A stretch of 64,000 nt of DNA, from positions 1 through 64,000 of the forward strand of contig NZ_KB905571.1 of the NCBI RefSeq assembly GCF_000380965.1, written 5' to 3'. Under the pieces are notes generated by a model. The model was not told where the DNA came from, did no database searches, and saw only the letters and a program-made list of their open reading frames with translations. A program made the translations under genes and the position numbers. The DNA is from Paenibacillus ginsengihumi DSM 21568. Its GTDB lineage: Bacteria > Bacillota > Bacilli > Paenibacillales > NBRC-103111. This document shows positions 52,443-62,280 of the stretch, in pieces (position 1 is the stretch's first letter; each line of letters starts with the position of its first letter).

Positions 52443-53704
52443 GACGAAAGGGGTTACAAACAGGGGAGCGAGCAAGCTGGATTTTATCGACCATCGTCAT
52501 GTTTTTTACGACTCACCTGGTTCCAAGCAGCATGAAACTGATTTACTTTATTGTTGTTTATGCCTTTTATGTCCTGGGTTATACGTTTGCATCCATTTCG
52601 AAATGGTCCGGTCTCGCCATCATTACCAACGATCCGAAGCAGCGCCCCGTTTTGGGGGGGATCGAAGCCGCTTATACGACGGTTTTTCTATCTCTTTTCT
52701 CCATGTACAATTCGCTGTATTTGGTACCTAAGTACGGCGGTTTCAACAATCCGGACTTTTTTCATGAGCTTGTTCTCACTGTCGTGGGGGCGGCAGGCAT
52801 ATTGTATGCCCTGTGCGTTGCGGCGATTTGGTCCAAGGACCGGATGGAGACCATAACGGCTGCCACGGGAAGTGCGCAAAAGGTTCGTTTAAAAGACATG
52901 TGGCAAGTTCTGAAAGGCAACCGTGCCTTGCAAATATTCGTTTTGTCGGTAACGTCGGATAAGCTGGCGATGCAGACGCACTCAAATCAGGTTGTTATCG
53001 TCATGCTGTATGGCATTATTATCGGCAACTTTGCCATGTCCGGCCAAATGGCGATGCCTGCAATCATCGTCAACCTTCTCATGATCTTCTTCGGAATCAA
53101 ATGGGCAAGAAAAGTCGGAACGAAGAGGGGCTATGTCGCAGCAACATGGGGATGCATCATCACCTACGTATTGCTCTTCTTGCTTCTGTGGTTAGGAGAC
53201 CCGTCGCAAATCGGGTTTGACAAGCTTGGCTTTATGACGATTGCTTTCGTTTTACTGATGTTGTTGAGTGGATCGTTTATTTTTCTGTCGACAGGCCTCG
53301 TTTCTCCATTGATCCCCGATATTGTCGATTACGAAACGTATAGAACAGGGCGTTTTGTGCCGGGGATCATATCGACGACATATTCGTTTGTCGATAAAAT
53401 GGTTACTTCGCTGGCACAAACCATTGTCGGTTTGACTTTGGCTGCCATCGGATTCAAGGCGGCATTTCCCGACGTGAATACGCCTTACTCCGAGGCCATT
53501 TTTTGGGTGACAATGTTTCTGTATATAGGCACCGTCCTGATCGCATGGACGATCACGATCGTTGCCATGAAGTTTTATCCGCTGACTAAAGAAAAAATGA
53601 TAGAAATTCAAGCTGAATTGACGGCCAGACGAGAAAAAAATGCCGAGCTTCATGCAGATCCGGTCATCAATACGGCAGATCCCAAACCAGCACCGCTCAA
53701 ATAA
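52441..53704 (+). pseudogene. GPH (melibiose carrier) sugar:cation symporter with internal deletion and frameshift
   Basis: From 52499 the frame encodes 401 residues that match the C-terminal four-fifths of a GPH symporter: KLIYFIVVYAFYVLGYTFAS, DPKQRPVLGGIEAAYTTVFL, LVSPLIPDIVDYETYRTGRF, VPGIISTTYSFVDKMVTS. The normal first ~95 residues are absent. A separate short frame from 52441 gives MTKGVTNRGASKLDFID, which resembles a symporter N-terminus, so an internal deletion of about 80 codons with a frame change is the simplest reading. The ATG at 52499 has no ribosome site. Confidence 0.7.
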
Positions 53705-53721
53705 CGCAGCTTGCAGGCGGC

Positions 53722-53784
53722 AGACTTCCCAAGAGGCAGCCAGGCGAATCAAGCCTGACGGTTTTTATGGGAAGTCTTTTTTTG
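53722..53784 (+). terminator. Terminator with nested hairpin
   Basis: AGACTTCCCA (53722-53731) and TGGGAAGTCT (53768-53777) are perfect 10-bp arms around an inner CCAGGC...GCCTGACGG hairpin, followed by TTTTTTTG. The inner part closely resembles the terminator at 58394-58448. Confidence 0.85.
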
Positions 53785-53806
53785 CGCTGCGCGGATGGCG
53801 AAGCGG

Positions 53807-54691
53807 CTATGAAGGCGAAGCTTTGCATACCGCATCGCGATATTGCCGCGGGGTGACGCCGATCTTTTGCTTAAACAGCCGGTGAAAAAATTTCAAGTCG
53901 GCATATCCGACCGCTGCGGCGATCTCCCCCACGCTACTGCGGCTTTCGGCCAGCAGCCGGCAGGCGGCGTCCATGCGGATGCTCTGCACGTAGCCGGTGA
54001 AGCTCATGCCGGTCTGGCGCCGGAACAGACGGCTGAATTGCCGCTCGCTGAGGTTCGCTTTGGCGGCAAGCTCGCCAAGCTTGAGCCCGGCGGCATAATG
54101 GCGGTCGATGTAGGCGATCGCTTCGTCGACGGTCAGCCACTGCGGCCGGCCCCCGCCGGGGGTGCCGATCTTTAGCCGGTGCCGGTACAAGCCGGTCAAT
54201 ATCCGCACGACGAGAGAAGCCAGCACGGCCAAATAGCCCGGCGGCTTGGCCGAAAATTCCCGATGCATCTCGCGGAACATGGCGTGGTAATCGCCATATG
54301 CGTCTTTCATCGAGAACCATGGCAGCCGCTCGTCGGCAAACCATTCGCAAATGTCCGAAGCGTGCGGAAAGCCGCCGCGCAGCTCCGTTAAATACGATAG
54401 CGGGAACAAGCAGTTATATACGATAAGCGGGCGGTCTTTCTTCGGCGTCCTGGGCCGAAACACATGGCTGCGTCCGACCGGAATGAAGAACAGCGTTCCG
54501 TGCTCGACAGGGACGGTATCGCCTGCGATATAGTGGACGCCCGCTCCTTCGCTGACGTACGTGATCTCGACAAATTCGTGGGAATGCTCGATCAGGTCGA
54601 ACGACTCGTAAGCTCGGTTTACAAAGATGGGCACACCGGGCTCGAAGAAGCTTTCGCCCGACATGACAAAAGTGCTCCGTTTGACGCTCAT
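53807..54691 (-). CDS. AraC family regulator, probably of the rhamnosidase gene
   Basis: 294 aa. The N-terminal cupin is clear (FDLIEHSHEFVEITYVSEGA, HYIAGDTVPVEHGTLFFIPV). The C-terminal AraC domain has LKLGELAAKANLSERQFSRL, FRRQTGMSFTGYVQ and VGEIAAAVGYADLKFFHRLF. ATG 54691 has AAGGAG 9 nt upstream. It is divergent from the GH78 gene at 54884 with a 192-bp shared promoter region, so control of rhamnoside use is likely. Confidence 0.92.
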   Translation of the reverse strand: MSVKRSTFVMSGESFFEPGVPIFVNRAYESFDLIEHSHEFVEITYVSEGAGVHYIAGDTVPVEHGTLFFIPVGRSHVFRPRTPKKDRPLIVYNCLFPLSYLTELRGGFPHASDICEWFADERLPWFSMKDAYGDYHAMFREMHREFSAKPPGYLAVLASLVVRILTGLYRHRLKIGTPGGGRPQWLTVDEAIAYIDRHYAAGLKLGELAAKANLSERQFSRLFRRQTGMSFTGYVQSIRMDAACRLLAESRSSVGEIAAAVGYADLKFFHRLFKQKIGVTPRQYRDAVCKASPS

Positions 54692-54883
54692 GCTTGCCGC
54701 TCCTTCCGCCTATGGCACGGTCACGCTCTCATCGTACGAAATCGGCAGCGAAATGTCCAGATCAGCCTATAAAAATGTCGGAAATATCCCCTGCCAGAGC
54801 TTGCTTCCCCCCGTACAATGAGACGTAACGGTGCCGCTTGCAAGAAGGCATACGATGCATATTCGGGAAGGAGACATGCGAAG

Positions 54884-57562
54884 ATGGCAATGCTGCAGGT
54901 TGCGCATCTCAAATGCGAATACCGGAACAATCCGGTCGGTCTTGGAGTCCGGACGCCCCGCTTCAGCTGGCAGCTGCGGTCCGATGCCGTGCATGTGATC
55001 CAGCGCGCTTACCGCATTCAAGTATCCGGCAGTTTGACGGCGTTCGATGAGAACAAGCTCGTATGGGATACCAGCGTGGTGGAATCGGACCGCTCGGCAT
55101 TGGTCGAATATGGCGGGCAGCCGCTGCAATCCCGCGGCCGCTACTTCTACCGCGTGAAGGTCTGGGATCAGGCAGGTCGGGAATCGGACTGGAGCGAACC
55201 GGCTTGCTGGGAGATGGGGCTGCTGAGCCCTGCCGATTGGTCGGCGGCCTGGATCACGCCGGATGCCGCGGCGATCGATCCGCAGGCGGAGGAAGTGTTC
55301 CTGCTGCGAAAAAGCTTCGCCGTTCGCAGCGGCGTCCGTCGGGCGACCATCTACGCGACAGCGCTTGGCCTGTACGAGCTGGAGCTGAACGGCCGGCGTG
55401 TCGGCGATTGGCAGTTTACCCCTGGCTGGACGAGCTACCGCAGCCGGCTGCAGGCGCAGGCCTACGATGTGACGGAGCTGATTCATGCCGGCGAGAGCAA
55501 TGCGATCGGCGCCTCGCTGGCGAACGGATGGTACAAGGGCTTCCTGGCCTGGAACAATAAGCGCAACATCTTCGGCGATACGCGCGCGCTGCTGCTGCAG
55601 CTGCACATCGATTACGACGACGGAACGGCGGAGGTCGTAGCGAGCGACAAGTCGTGGCGCGCATCGACAGGACCGATTCTGATGTCCGAGCTGTATCACG
55701 GTGAAATTTACGATGCCCGCCTGGAGAAGACCGGTTGGTCCGCCGCTTCGTACGATGACCGGAGCTGGGCCGGTGTCAGCGAACTGACCCATTCGAAGGA
55801 CATCCTGGTGATGCAGGAGAATGAACCTGCGCGCATCACGGAGCGGATCAGGCCGATCGCGCTGCTGCGGACGCCGGCCGGCGAGACGGTGATCGATATG
55901 GGGCAAAATATGGTCGGCCGCCTTCATCTCCGCCTCGATTTGCCGGCAGGCACCGCCATCGCGCTGCAGCATGCGGAGGTGCTGGATCGGGAAGGCAATT
56001 TCTATACCGGCAACCTGCGCAGCGCCAGGCAGACCGTCCGGTACGTGTGCAAGGGCGGCGGCGAAGCGTATGAGCCCCATTTCTCGTTCCAGGGCTTCCG
56101 CTATGTCAAGGTGGAGGGCTGGCCGGAGGATGTGCCGCTGGATCTGGAGCGGATCACCGGACATGTCATTCATACGGATATGGCGCCGTCCGGAACGTTC
56201 GAATGCTCCCATCCGCTACTAAACCGGCTGCAGCAAAATATCGTCTGGGGACAGCGCGGCAATTTCCTCGATGTTCCGACCGACTGCCCGCAGCGGGATG
56301 AACGGCTCGGCTGGACCGGCGATGCGCAGGTGTTCATTCGCACGGCGGCGTTCAACTATGGAGTGGCGCCGTTCTTCGCCAAGTGGCTGCGCGATTTGAA
56401 GGCCGACCAGCGCAGCGACGGGGGAGTGCCGTTCGTCATTCCGGACGTACTGGACGAAAAATCGCACTCTTCCGCGGCTTGGGGCGACGCGGCTGTCATA
56501 TGCCCCTGGACGCTGTACTTGTGCTACGGAGATCAGCGCGTGCTCGAGGAGCAGTATGACAGCATGAAGGCATGGGTCGAGTATATGCGCGCACAAGGGG
56601 ACGATGAGCATCTGTGGAATACCGGCTTCCATTTCGGCGATTGGCTCGGCCTCGACGCCAAGGAAGGCAGCTACGTCGGAGCGACGCCGAAGGACTTGAT
56701 CGCCACCTGCTTCTATGCCTACTCTACCGGCTTGTTCGCGCAAGCGGCGGAGGTGCTCGGCCGCAAGGAGGACGCCGAGCAATACCGCAAGCTGTATGAG
56801 CGCATCGTGGCGGCATTCAAGCGGGAGTTTGTGACCGCCAGCGGCCGGCTTGCCGCCCATACCCAGACGGCGCACGTGCTGCCGCTCATGTTCGGGCTCG
56901 TGGACGGCCCGGTGCGCGAGCGGCTGGCGCGGACGCTGGCCGATTACGTAACGGAGCAGAAGTGCCATCTGACGACCGGCTTCGTCGGCACCCCTTACCT
57001 ATGCCACGCGCTGTCCGAGAACGGCTACCACGAGCTTGCCGTAAAGCTGGTGCAGCAGGAGGATTATCCGTCCTGGCTGTATTCGATTCACCAGGGGGCG
57101 ACGACCATATGGGAGCATTGGGACGGAATCAAGCCGGACGGAACGTTCTGGAGCGACGACATGAACTCGTACAACCATTACGCTTACGGCTCGGTCGGAG
57201 ATTGGCTGTACCGGGTGGTGGCAGGACTTGACCTGGACGAGTCGCAGCCGGGATATAAGCGTATCGTATTCCGGCCGCACCCGGATTCCGGGCTGACCTA
57301 TGCCAAAGCGTCGTATGAGTCGGCATACGGGTTGATCCGCAGCGAATGGAGCATCGATGATGGAGGCGCTGTCGTATATGAATTCGAGCTGCCTCCGAAC
57401 ACGACGGCCGAAGCGCGGCTGCCGGGAGGGACGCAGGCCACCGCTGCGGTCAACGGCGGCTCCGCAGAGCAGGCGGAAGGCGTGCTTGCCGTTCGGGAGC
57501 AGGATGGAGCATTGATCCTGGAGCTTGGTTCCGGGACGTATCGGGTCGTCGTTTCGGGGTAG
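54884..57562 (+). CDS. GH78 alpha-L-rhamnosidase
   Basis: 892 aa, a normal size for the family. An N-terminal fibronectin-like and jelly-roll region (HLKCEYRNNPVGLGVRTPRF, then AYRIQV, ELELNGRRVGDWQFTPGWTS) precedes the (alpha/alpha)6 barrel. The barrel holds the GH78 signature DCPQRDERLGWTGDAQVF (about 467-484), with the general-acid region around DERLGWTGD, and the later GATTIWEHWDG block with a second catalytic Glu. It removes terminal rhamnose from pectin fragments or plant glycosides. There is no signal peptide. ATG 54884 has AAGGAG at 54868-54873. It is divergent from its probable AraC regulator. Confidence 0.95.
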   Translation: MAMLQVAHLKCEYRNNPVGLGVRTPRFSWQLRSDAVHVIQRAYRIQVSGSLTAFDENKLVWDTSVVESDRSALVEYGGQPLQSRGRYFYRVKVWDQAGRESDWSEPACWEMGLLSPADWSAAWITPDAAAIDPQAEEVFLLRKSFAVRSGVRRATIYATALGLYELELNGRRVGDWQFTPGWTSYRSRLQAQAYDVTELIHAGESNAIGASLANGWYKGFLAWNNKRNIFGDTRALLLQLHIDYDDGTAEVVASDKSWRASTGPILMSELYHGEIYDARLEKTGWSAASYDDRSWAGVSELTHSKDILVMQENEPARITERIRPIALLRTPAGETVIDMGQNMVGRLHLRLDLPAGTAIALQHAEVLDREGNFYTGNLRSARQTVRYVCKGGGEAYEPHFSFQGFRYVKVEGWPEDVPLDLERITGHVIHTDMAPSGTFECSHPLLNRLQQNIVWGQRGNFLDVPTDCPQRDERLGWTGDAQVFIRTAAFNYGVAPFFAKWLRDLKADQRSDGGVPFVIPDVLDEKSHSSAAWGDAAVICPWTLYLCYGDQRVLEEQYDSMKAWVEYMRAQGDDEHLWNTGFHFGDWLGLDAKEGSYVGATPKDLIATCFYAYSTGLFAQAAEVLGRKEDAEQYRKLYERIVAAFKREFVTASGRLAAHTQTAHVLPLMFGLVDGPVRERLARTLADYVTEQKCHLTTGFVGTPYLCHALSENGYHELAVKLVQQEDYPSWLYSIHQGATTIWEHWDGIKPDGTFWSDDMNSYNHYAYGSVGDWLYRVVAGLDLDESQPGYKRIVFRPHPDSGLTYAKASYESAYGLIRSEWSIDDGGAVVYEFELPPNTTAEARLPGGTQATAAVNGGSAEQAEGVLAVREQDGALILELGSGTYRVVVSG

Positions 57563-57640
57563 GCATGGCCATTGGGCAATTGGGTAATAGGATAAACGGG
57601 GCAAACAGGACTCACAGGACAAACGAAAGGTAAAAACAAT

Positions 57641-57672
57641 AAGGGAGCATTGCCTGGACGGCATCGCTCCTT
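57641..57672 (+). terminator. Hairpin after the GH78 gene
   Basis: AAGGGAGCATTGCC (57641-57654) pairs imperfectly with GGCATCGCTCCTT (57660-57672), followed by CTCGTCTCTTTC. The T-tract is weak. Confidence 0.55.
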
Positions 57673-57893
57673 CTCGTCTCTTTCGGAAAATATGTTCCTT
57701 GCGTTACTCTGCTTGTGTGGTTCAATCCGAAGCCGATTTTGCACAATGGTTATATGTAGTGTACCATAAATCATGAAGGGCGCATGTCATCATGGGGAAT
57801 ATCGGAAATTCATGACCCGGCTTCTCCAGCTTGGCCGCGTGCGGGTTGTTGCTTAAGTCATGGCGCAGCGCTTATTTCGGGAGGATGGAAGAC

Positions 57894-58370
57894 ATGCAGA
57901 CCGTATACGATTTTACCGTGAAGCTGCCGAACGGCAAAGAGAAATCGCTGCAGGAATACAAGGGCAAGGTGCTGCTCATTGTCAATACGGCAAGCAAATG
58001 CGGCTTTACGCCGCAATTCTCAGGACTGCAGCGTTTATACGAAAAGTATCGGGAGCGAGGGCTGGAAATTCTCGGCTTTCCGTGCGACCAATTCAATCGT
58101 CAGGAGTTCGCCAATATCGAGGAAACGACGCAATTTTGTCAAGTAAACTACGGGGTTACTTTTCCGATCTTTGCCAAAATTGACGTGAACGGCGCGCATG
58201 CCGATCCGCTCTTTACCTTTTTAAAGGAGCAAAAAGGAGGGATTCTTTTCAATACCATCAAATGGAACTTCACGAAGTTCCTCGTCGACCGCAGCGGCAA
58301 TGTCGTCAAACGATACGCGCCCACGACCGTTCCCGAAAAAATAGAAGAAGACTTGCAGCAATGGTTGTAA
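57894..58370 (+). CDS. Glutathione peroxidase family thiol peroxidase
   Basis: 158 aa. The peroxidatic motif NTASKCGFTPQ carries Cys at about residue 36 in place of selenocysteine. The other conserved residues are present: Gln in FPCDQFNRQEF and Trp-Asn in KWNFTKFLVDRSG. FPCDQF carries the second Cys used by thioredoxin-dependent members. It reduces peroxides in the cytoplasm. ATG 57894 is chosen with GGGAGG at 57879-57884; ATG 57885 would overlap that site. It is a single gene ending in a terminator. Confidence 0.94.
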   Translation: MQTVYDFTVKLPNGKEKSLQEYKGKVLLIVNTASKCGFTPQFSGLQRLYEKYRERGLEILGFPCDQFNRQEFANIEETTQFCQVNYGVTFPIFAKIDVNGAHADPLFTFLKEQKGGILFNTIKWNFTKFLVDRSGNVVKRYAPTTVPEKIEEDLQQWL

Positions 58371-58393
58371 AGATGTGCTCTCATGCAGCAGAC

Positions 58394-58448
58394 TCCCCAT
58401 AAGGCAGACAGGCGATCATCGACCTGACCGTCTCATGGGGATTTTTTT
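58394..58448. terminator. Terminator between peroxidase and AraC genes
   Basis: TCCCCAT (58394-58400) and ATGGGGA (58435-58441) flank an inner CAGGCGATCATCGACCTG hairpin, then TTTTTTT. The inner part, AGGCAGACAGGCGA...CCTGACCG, matches that of the terminator at 53722. Confidence 0.8.
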
Positions 58449-58454
58449 GGCCAA

Positions 58455-59327
58455 TCACGAGCCTTTAGCCCGGTAAAAGGAAGGCGGCACCCCTTCGACC
58501 TTACGGAACGTGCGGCTGAACGAATGAATGTCCCGGTAGCCGCATCGCGCGGCAATCTGCTTGAGCGGATCGCTGCTGAAGCGGATCATGTCCTTGGCCT
58601 TTTGGATGCGGTACAGCTGCTGATATTTCATCGGGGTCATGCCGAACGCCTTCTTGAACAGGCTGATCAAGTAATATTTGCTGAGGCTTGCCAGGCGGGC
58701 GAGCGTCTCCAGCGTTACGTCCTCGCCGTAATGGTTCTCCAGATATGACCTCACTGTATCCAGCTCCTGCTGGCGGCCGGCAACCTCTGAACGATGCAGC
58801 TTCTCCCGATATTCGCGAAGCAAATCGCTCCACAGCTGGATAAATAGGCCTTTGGCCTTCATCTCCGCGTACGGGGCTTCCTCCTGCATCTCCTGCACGA
58901 TGCGCAGCAGCATCGTCTCGAACGGCAGCGGATTGCTCAGCGGCAAATAATTGGGCAGCGCGAACAGCGGATCGTGGGCGTCCTCGCGAACCCATTCCAG
59001 CTCCGCCTCCGACATCTCCTCGATCAGCTTGAAGGAAACGGTCATCGCCGGACTATCCGGCCGGTAGTACGGATCGAAATGAACTTGCGACTGCCTGACG
59101 GGCTGGCTTCCGACCGAGCGGATCGTATGCCTTTGACGCGGCTTTAGCAAAAACAGGTCCCCAGGCTTGCCCTCATACGGCACTCCCTCGATGATGATGA
59201 GCAGCTCGCCGTCCATAATATACAGCAGCTCGTAATCGAACAGCGCCCGTTCCTTCAGATGCCAGTCCGCCGGCGCCCTTAGATCGGCCGCACTGCGAAT
59301 ATACGGGGACAAGAGGTTCAAGTCCAT
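58455..59327 (-). CDS. AraC family regulator
   Basis: 290 aa. The cupin part is LFDYELLYIMDGELLIIIEG, VPYEGKPGDLFLLKPRQRHT. The DNA-binding part is VTLETLARLASLSKYYLISL, FKKAFGMTPMKYQQL and LKQIAARCGYRDIHSFSRTF. ATG 59327 follows AGGTGGTGA. It is divergent from the solute-binding lipoprotein at 59570, separated by 242 bp, and probably controls it. Confidence 0.92.
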   Translation of the reverse strand: MDLNLLSPYIRSAADLRAPADWHLKERALFDYELLYIMDGELLIIIEGVPYEGKPGDLFLLKPRQRHTIRSVGSQPVRQSQVHFDPYYRPDSPAMTVSFKLIEEMSEAELEWVREDAHDPLFALPNYLPLSNPLPFETMLLRIVQEMQEEAPYAEMKAKGLFIQLWSDLLREYREKLHRSEVAGRQQELDTVRSYLENHYGEDVTLETLARLASLSKYYLISLFKKAFGMTPMKYQQLYRIQKAKDMIRFSSDPLKQIAARCGYRDIHSFSRTFRKVEGVPPSFYRAKGS

Positions 59328-59569
59328 TCGGCATCACCACCTGCAATGCATTGTGTTTCTGCGGTGCTATGGAAAATTGCCAATTTCGGCTAACAAGAAC
59401 GAAACTTCGATCAACGAAACCGGCCGCGATCTGCTGTACAATGATGCTGTGTCGACCGGTCCGCCGCGCGGCGGCTTCGGCAAGGGTTCCGGCAGCCGGG
59501 TTCCGGGCATGGGCTTATGCGGTGCACGACAATCACCCCCTCAATTGGTCGGAATGGAGGATTACGTTG

Positions 59570-60865
59570 ATGAGAACAAAGCGGCCTCTTGTTGTACCTT
59601 TGTTTGTAATTGTTTTCCTTGTGGCGGGCTGCACTTCATCAGGCAAGGATCAAGCGGACGGGCAGATCGCGGATGAAGCGCCGGTGACGATCAAGATCGG
59701 CATTCCGAGCGGCTGGATGACGGAGGAAGAAATGCAGCGGTATATTACAGGACCCGTCAGCAAGAAGCATCCGTGGATTACGGTAGAGATGGTGCCTTAC
59801 GTCGCGGGCAAAAGCCTAAACGAGCTCGTAACGGCGGGCGAGACGCCGGACATCGTGATCGATACGAACATCTACGGGATGACGGGCTGGACGGACCTGG
59901 GACTGACGTATTCGCTGACCGATCTGATCGAGAAGCATCAAATGGACCTTAGCCGCTTTGAGCCGGAATCGCTGGACGCGGTGCGGGCGGCAACGCAGCG
60001 GGAAGATCTGGTCGGGATTCCGTACTGGAGGCATTTTTCCGCGCTGTATTACAACAAGGACATCTTCGATAAATTCGGCGTCGCTTATCCGAAGGACGGC
60101 ATGACCTGGGAGGAGACGTATGAGCTCGCCAAGCAGCTTACCCGGCTGGAAGGCGGCATTCAATACCGCGGACTGGAGCCGAATGTGACGGAGCGCATGG
60201 CTTCGCAGCTGTCGCTGCCGTATGTCGAGCCGAAAACGTACAAATCGCTGCTCAATACCGAGCAGTGGCAGAAGGTGCTGTCCTTCGCCGCCAAGGTGCA
60301 TCAGATTCCGGGCAACAGCCAGATCACTTACCACGGCGAGGCGAACGATCTGCTGTTGAAAGGCACGCTGGCGATGCTGGCATCCGTCAATATTATTTTC
60401 GAGGGCAACCTGTATCAGAATCCCGATATTTGGGACATCGCCTCCTACCCGACATGGCCGGAAGCGCCGGGGATCGGCATGCGGGTCGACGCTCACCTGA
60501 TGGGCATCACGGCGACGAGTCCGCACAAGGATGCGGCTTTCCTGACGATCGCGACCGTCACCTCGGACGAGGTGCAGATGGATATGTCGCGGCAGGGGCG
60601 CTTCAGCGTCTTGAACAACCAGAGCATCCGCGATGCGTTCGGCGCCGATCTGGCGTTTATGCAGGGCAAAAACATTCAGGCCATCTACAAGACGAAACCG
60701 GCCAAAACGTTCGTTCCGACCAAATACGACGGCTTGTCGATGGGCAAGATCAACACAGCATTGAGCGATATTATCGAGAAAGGCAAGGATGTCAATACGG
60801 CGCTGAGAGAAGCGGAGGAAAGCGCCAACAAAGAGATCCGCGAGCGGGAAGCCGGGAATCCGTGA
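59570..60865 (+). CDS. Orphan sugar-binding lipoprotein, paralogue of the gene at 3269
   Basis: 431 aa. The signal peptide MRTKRPLVVPLFVIVFLVAG ends in the lipobox LVAGC. The mature part is a family 1 solute-binding protein. Its central block, HYYNKDIFDKFGVAYP-like (LYYNKDIFDKFGVAYPKDGM) followed by TWEETYELAKQLTRLEGGIQ, is nearly identical to that of the lipoprotein at 3269, and the C-terminal INTALSDIIEKGKDVNTALR also matches in kind. ATG 59570 has GGAGG 9 nt upstream; the frame open from 59351 is not coding. No permease or ATPase is nearby. It may feed a transporter encoded elsewhere or act as a sensor partner. Confidence 0.9.
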   Translation: MRTKRPLVVPLFVIVFLVAGCTSSGKDQADGQIADEAPVTIKIGIPSGWMTEEEMQRYITGPVSKKHPWITVEMVPYVAGKSLNELVTAGETPDIVIDTNIYGMTGWTDLGLTYSLTDLIEKHQMDLSRFEPESLDAVRAATQREDLVGIPYWRHFSALYYNKDIFDKFGVAYPKDGMTWEETYELAKQLTRLEGGIQYRGLEPNVTERMASQLSLPYVEPKTYKSLLNTEQWQKVLSFAAKVHQIPGNSQITYHGEANDLLLKGTLAMLASVNIIFEGNLYQNPDIWDIASYPTWPEAPGIGMRVDAHLMGITATSPHKDAAFLTIATVTSDEVQMDMSRQGRFSVLNNQSIRDAFGADLAFMQGKNIQAIYKTKPAKTFVPTKYDGLSMGKINTALSDIIEKGKDVNTALREAEESANKEIREREAGNP

Positions 60866-61158
60866 AAGACATTGTATCGTTAACTTTTGAGGAACCCATT
60901 AACTTCATGACAATCCATTAACTAGACGGATCATCCGATAAAAAAGTTTCGGCTCGTCGCGAATTTCAATTCTTTTCTTGATCGCCGTTCGGGCTCGCAA
61001 CCGTCAGAGGTGCTGTAACTGCCGGAGGTGTCGTAGGTGTCGTCCCCCAGAGGTGCCGCGACGCCGGAGCCGGTCTTAAATCCCGGCAAGCTGCCGCAGA
61101 TGCCGATGATACAAGGAGCCGTGCGCAACGATCCGCTTCGCCCGGCTCCGTTGTGCGA

Positions 61159-62061
61159 TCAGTCGGCAGTCCCGATCCACTGCTCGTAGCATTTGTACAC
61201 GGCGCTCATGTCTTCTTCGCCGTGTCCGCCGTTGCAGGCCATCTGGAACACCTGCTTCACGGCCGCCGCGGCGGGCAGCGGCACGCGAAGCGCATCGGAG
61301 AGGCGGGCGGCAAGGCCGAGATCCTTGTTCATCAGGGCGGCCATAAACTGCGGCTCGTAGTCGGCCTGGATGATTTTTGGGCCTTTCATCTCGGCCATGC
61401 CGCTGCGGGCGCCGCCTCCGGCCACGACCTCGAGGAACTTGACGGGATCGAGCCCGGCCTTCTGCAGAAGCGCCAAGCTTTCCGACAAGGCGACGAGATG
61501 GGTAGCGACCATCATGTTGTTGGCCAGCTTGGCGATCGAGCCGGCGCCATGTCCGCCCATGTATACCGCCTTTTTGCCCATCAGCAGAAGGATCGGCTCC
61601 ACCTTCTCGAACACGTCCCGCTTGCCGCCGACGATGAAGGTGAGCACGCCTTCTTCAGCCTGCGGCTTGCTGCCTGTCACGGGAGCGTCCAGCTTGTCGA
61701 CGCCGAGCGCCTCGAGCGCCTGCGCCGTGCGGATGCTGACGTTCGGGTCGATCGTGCTGCAGTCGATGACGAGCCGCAGCAAGCCTGCCGCTTCTTTCGC
61801 CGGGCGGCAGCCGGCCATAATCCCGTTGTCGCCGAAGTATACCTGCTCGACGGCCGCGTCGTCGGACAGCATCGTGAACAGCAGCTCCGATTGGGCGGCG
61901 GCCTCCGCGGGCGAGGCGACGACGGTGACCGAGTCGTTGCCTTGCCAGTCGGCCGTCCGGGCTGCGCTGCGGTTATAGACGATGAGCCGGTGTCCGGCGC
62001 GGAGCAGATGTCCGGCCATCGGCTTGCCCATCGTGCCGAGTCCGATAAATCCGATATTCAT
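61159..62061 (-). CDS. GarR-type NAD(P)-dependent beta-hydroxyacid dehydrogenase
   Basis: 300 aa. The Rossmann start MNIGFIGLGTMGKPMAGHLL is followed by the family's substrate motif (KLDAPVTGSKPQAEEGVLTF), the catalytic Lys in GSIAKLANNMMVA and KDLGLAARLSDALRVPLPAA. It is related to tartronate-semialdehyde reductase and 3-hydroxyisobutyrate dehydrogenase. ATG 62061 has GGAGGG upstream. The gene stands alone. Given the glyoxylate genes nearby, tartronate-semialdehyde reduction is plausible but not proven. Confidence 0.88.
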   Translation of the reverse strand: MNIGFIGLGTMGKPMAGHLLRAGHRLIVYNRSAARTADWQGNDSVTVVASPAEAAAQSELLFTMLSDDAAVEQVYFGDNGIMAGCRPAKEAAGLLRLVIDCSTIDPNVSIRTAQALEALGVDKLDAPVTGSKPQAEEGVLTFIVGGKRDVFEKVEPILLLMGKKAVYMGGHGAGSIAKLANNMMVATHLVALSESLALLQKAGLDPVKFLEVVAGGGARSGMAEMKGPKIIQADYEPQFMAALMNKDLGLAARLSDALRVPLPAAAAVKQVFQMACNGGHGEEDMSAVYKCYEQWIGTAD

Positions 62062-62280
62062 AGGCGATATCCCTCCAAATATAGTCGATGATTTCCGGTT
62101 CGCAGGGGAGCGGCTTGCCAAATTCCCCGGCGTATACTATTGTAACGGGACAGGGCGTATTTTCCAAATGGTCTGCCAGACGCTCATCGGCGGCAAAAAC
62201 AGGAAAATATTCACTGTTCCTGCCGAGGCATTCCTGCTATATTGTACATTATCCGACAACAATGAAATGGCGAGGTCAAT

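Noticed and set aside
57995-58006. Possible selenocysteine in the glutathione peroxidase
   Set aside because: The active-site codon is TGC (Cys), not TGA.
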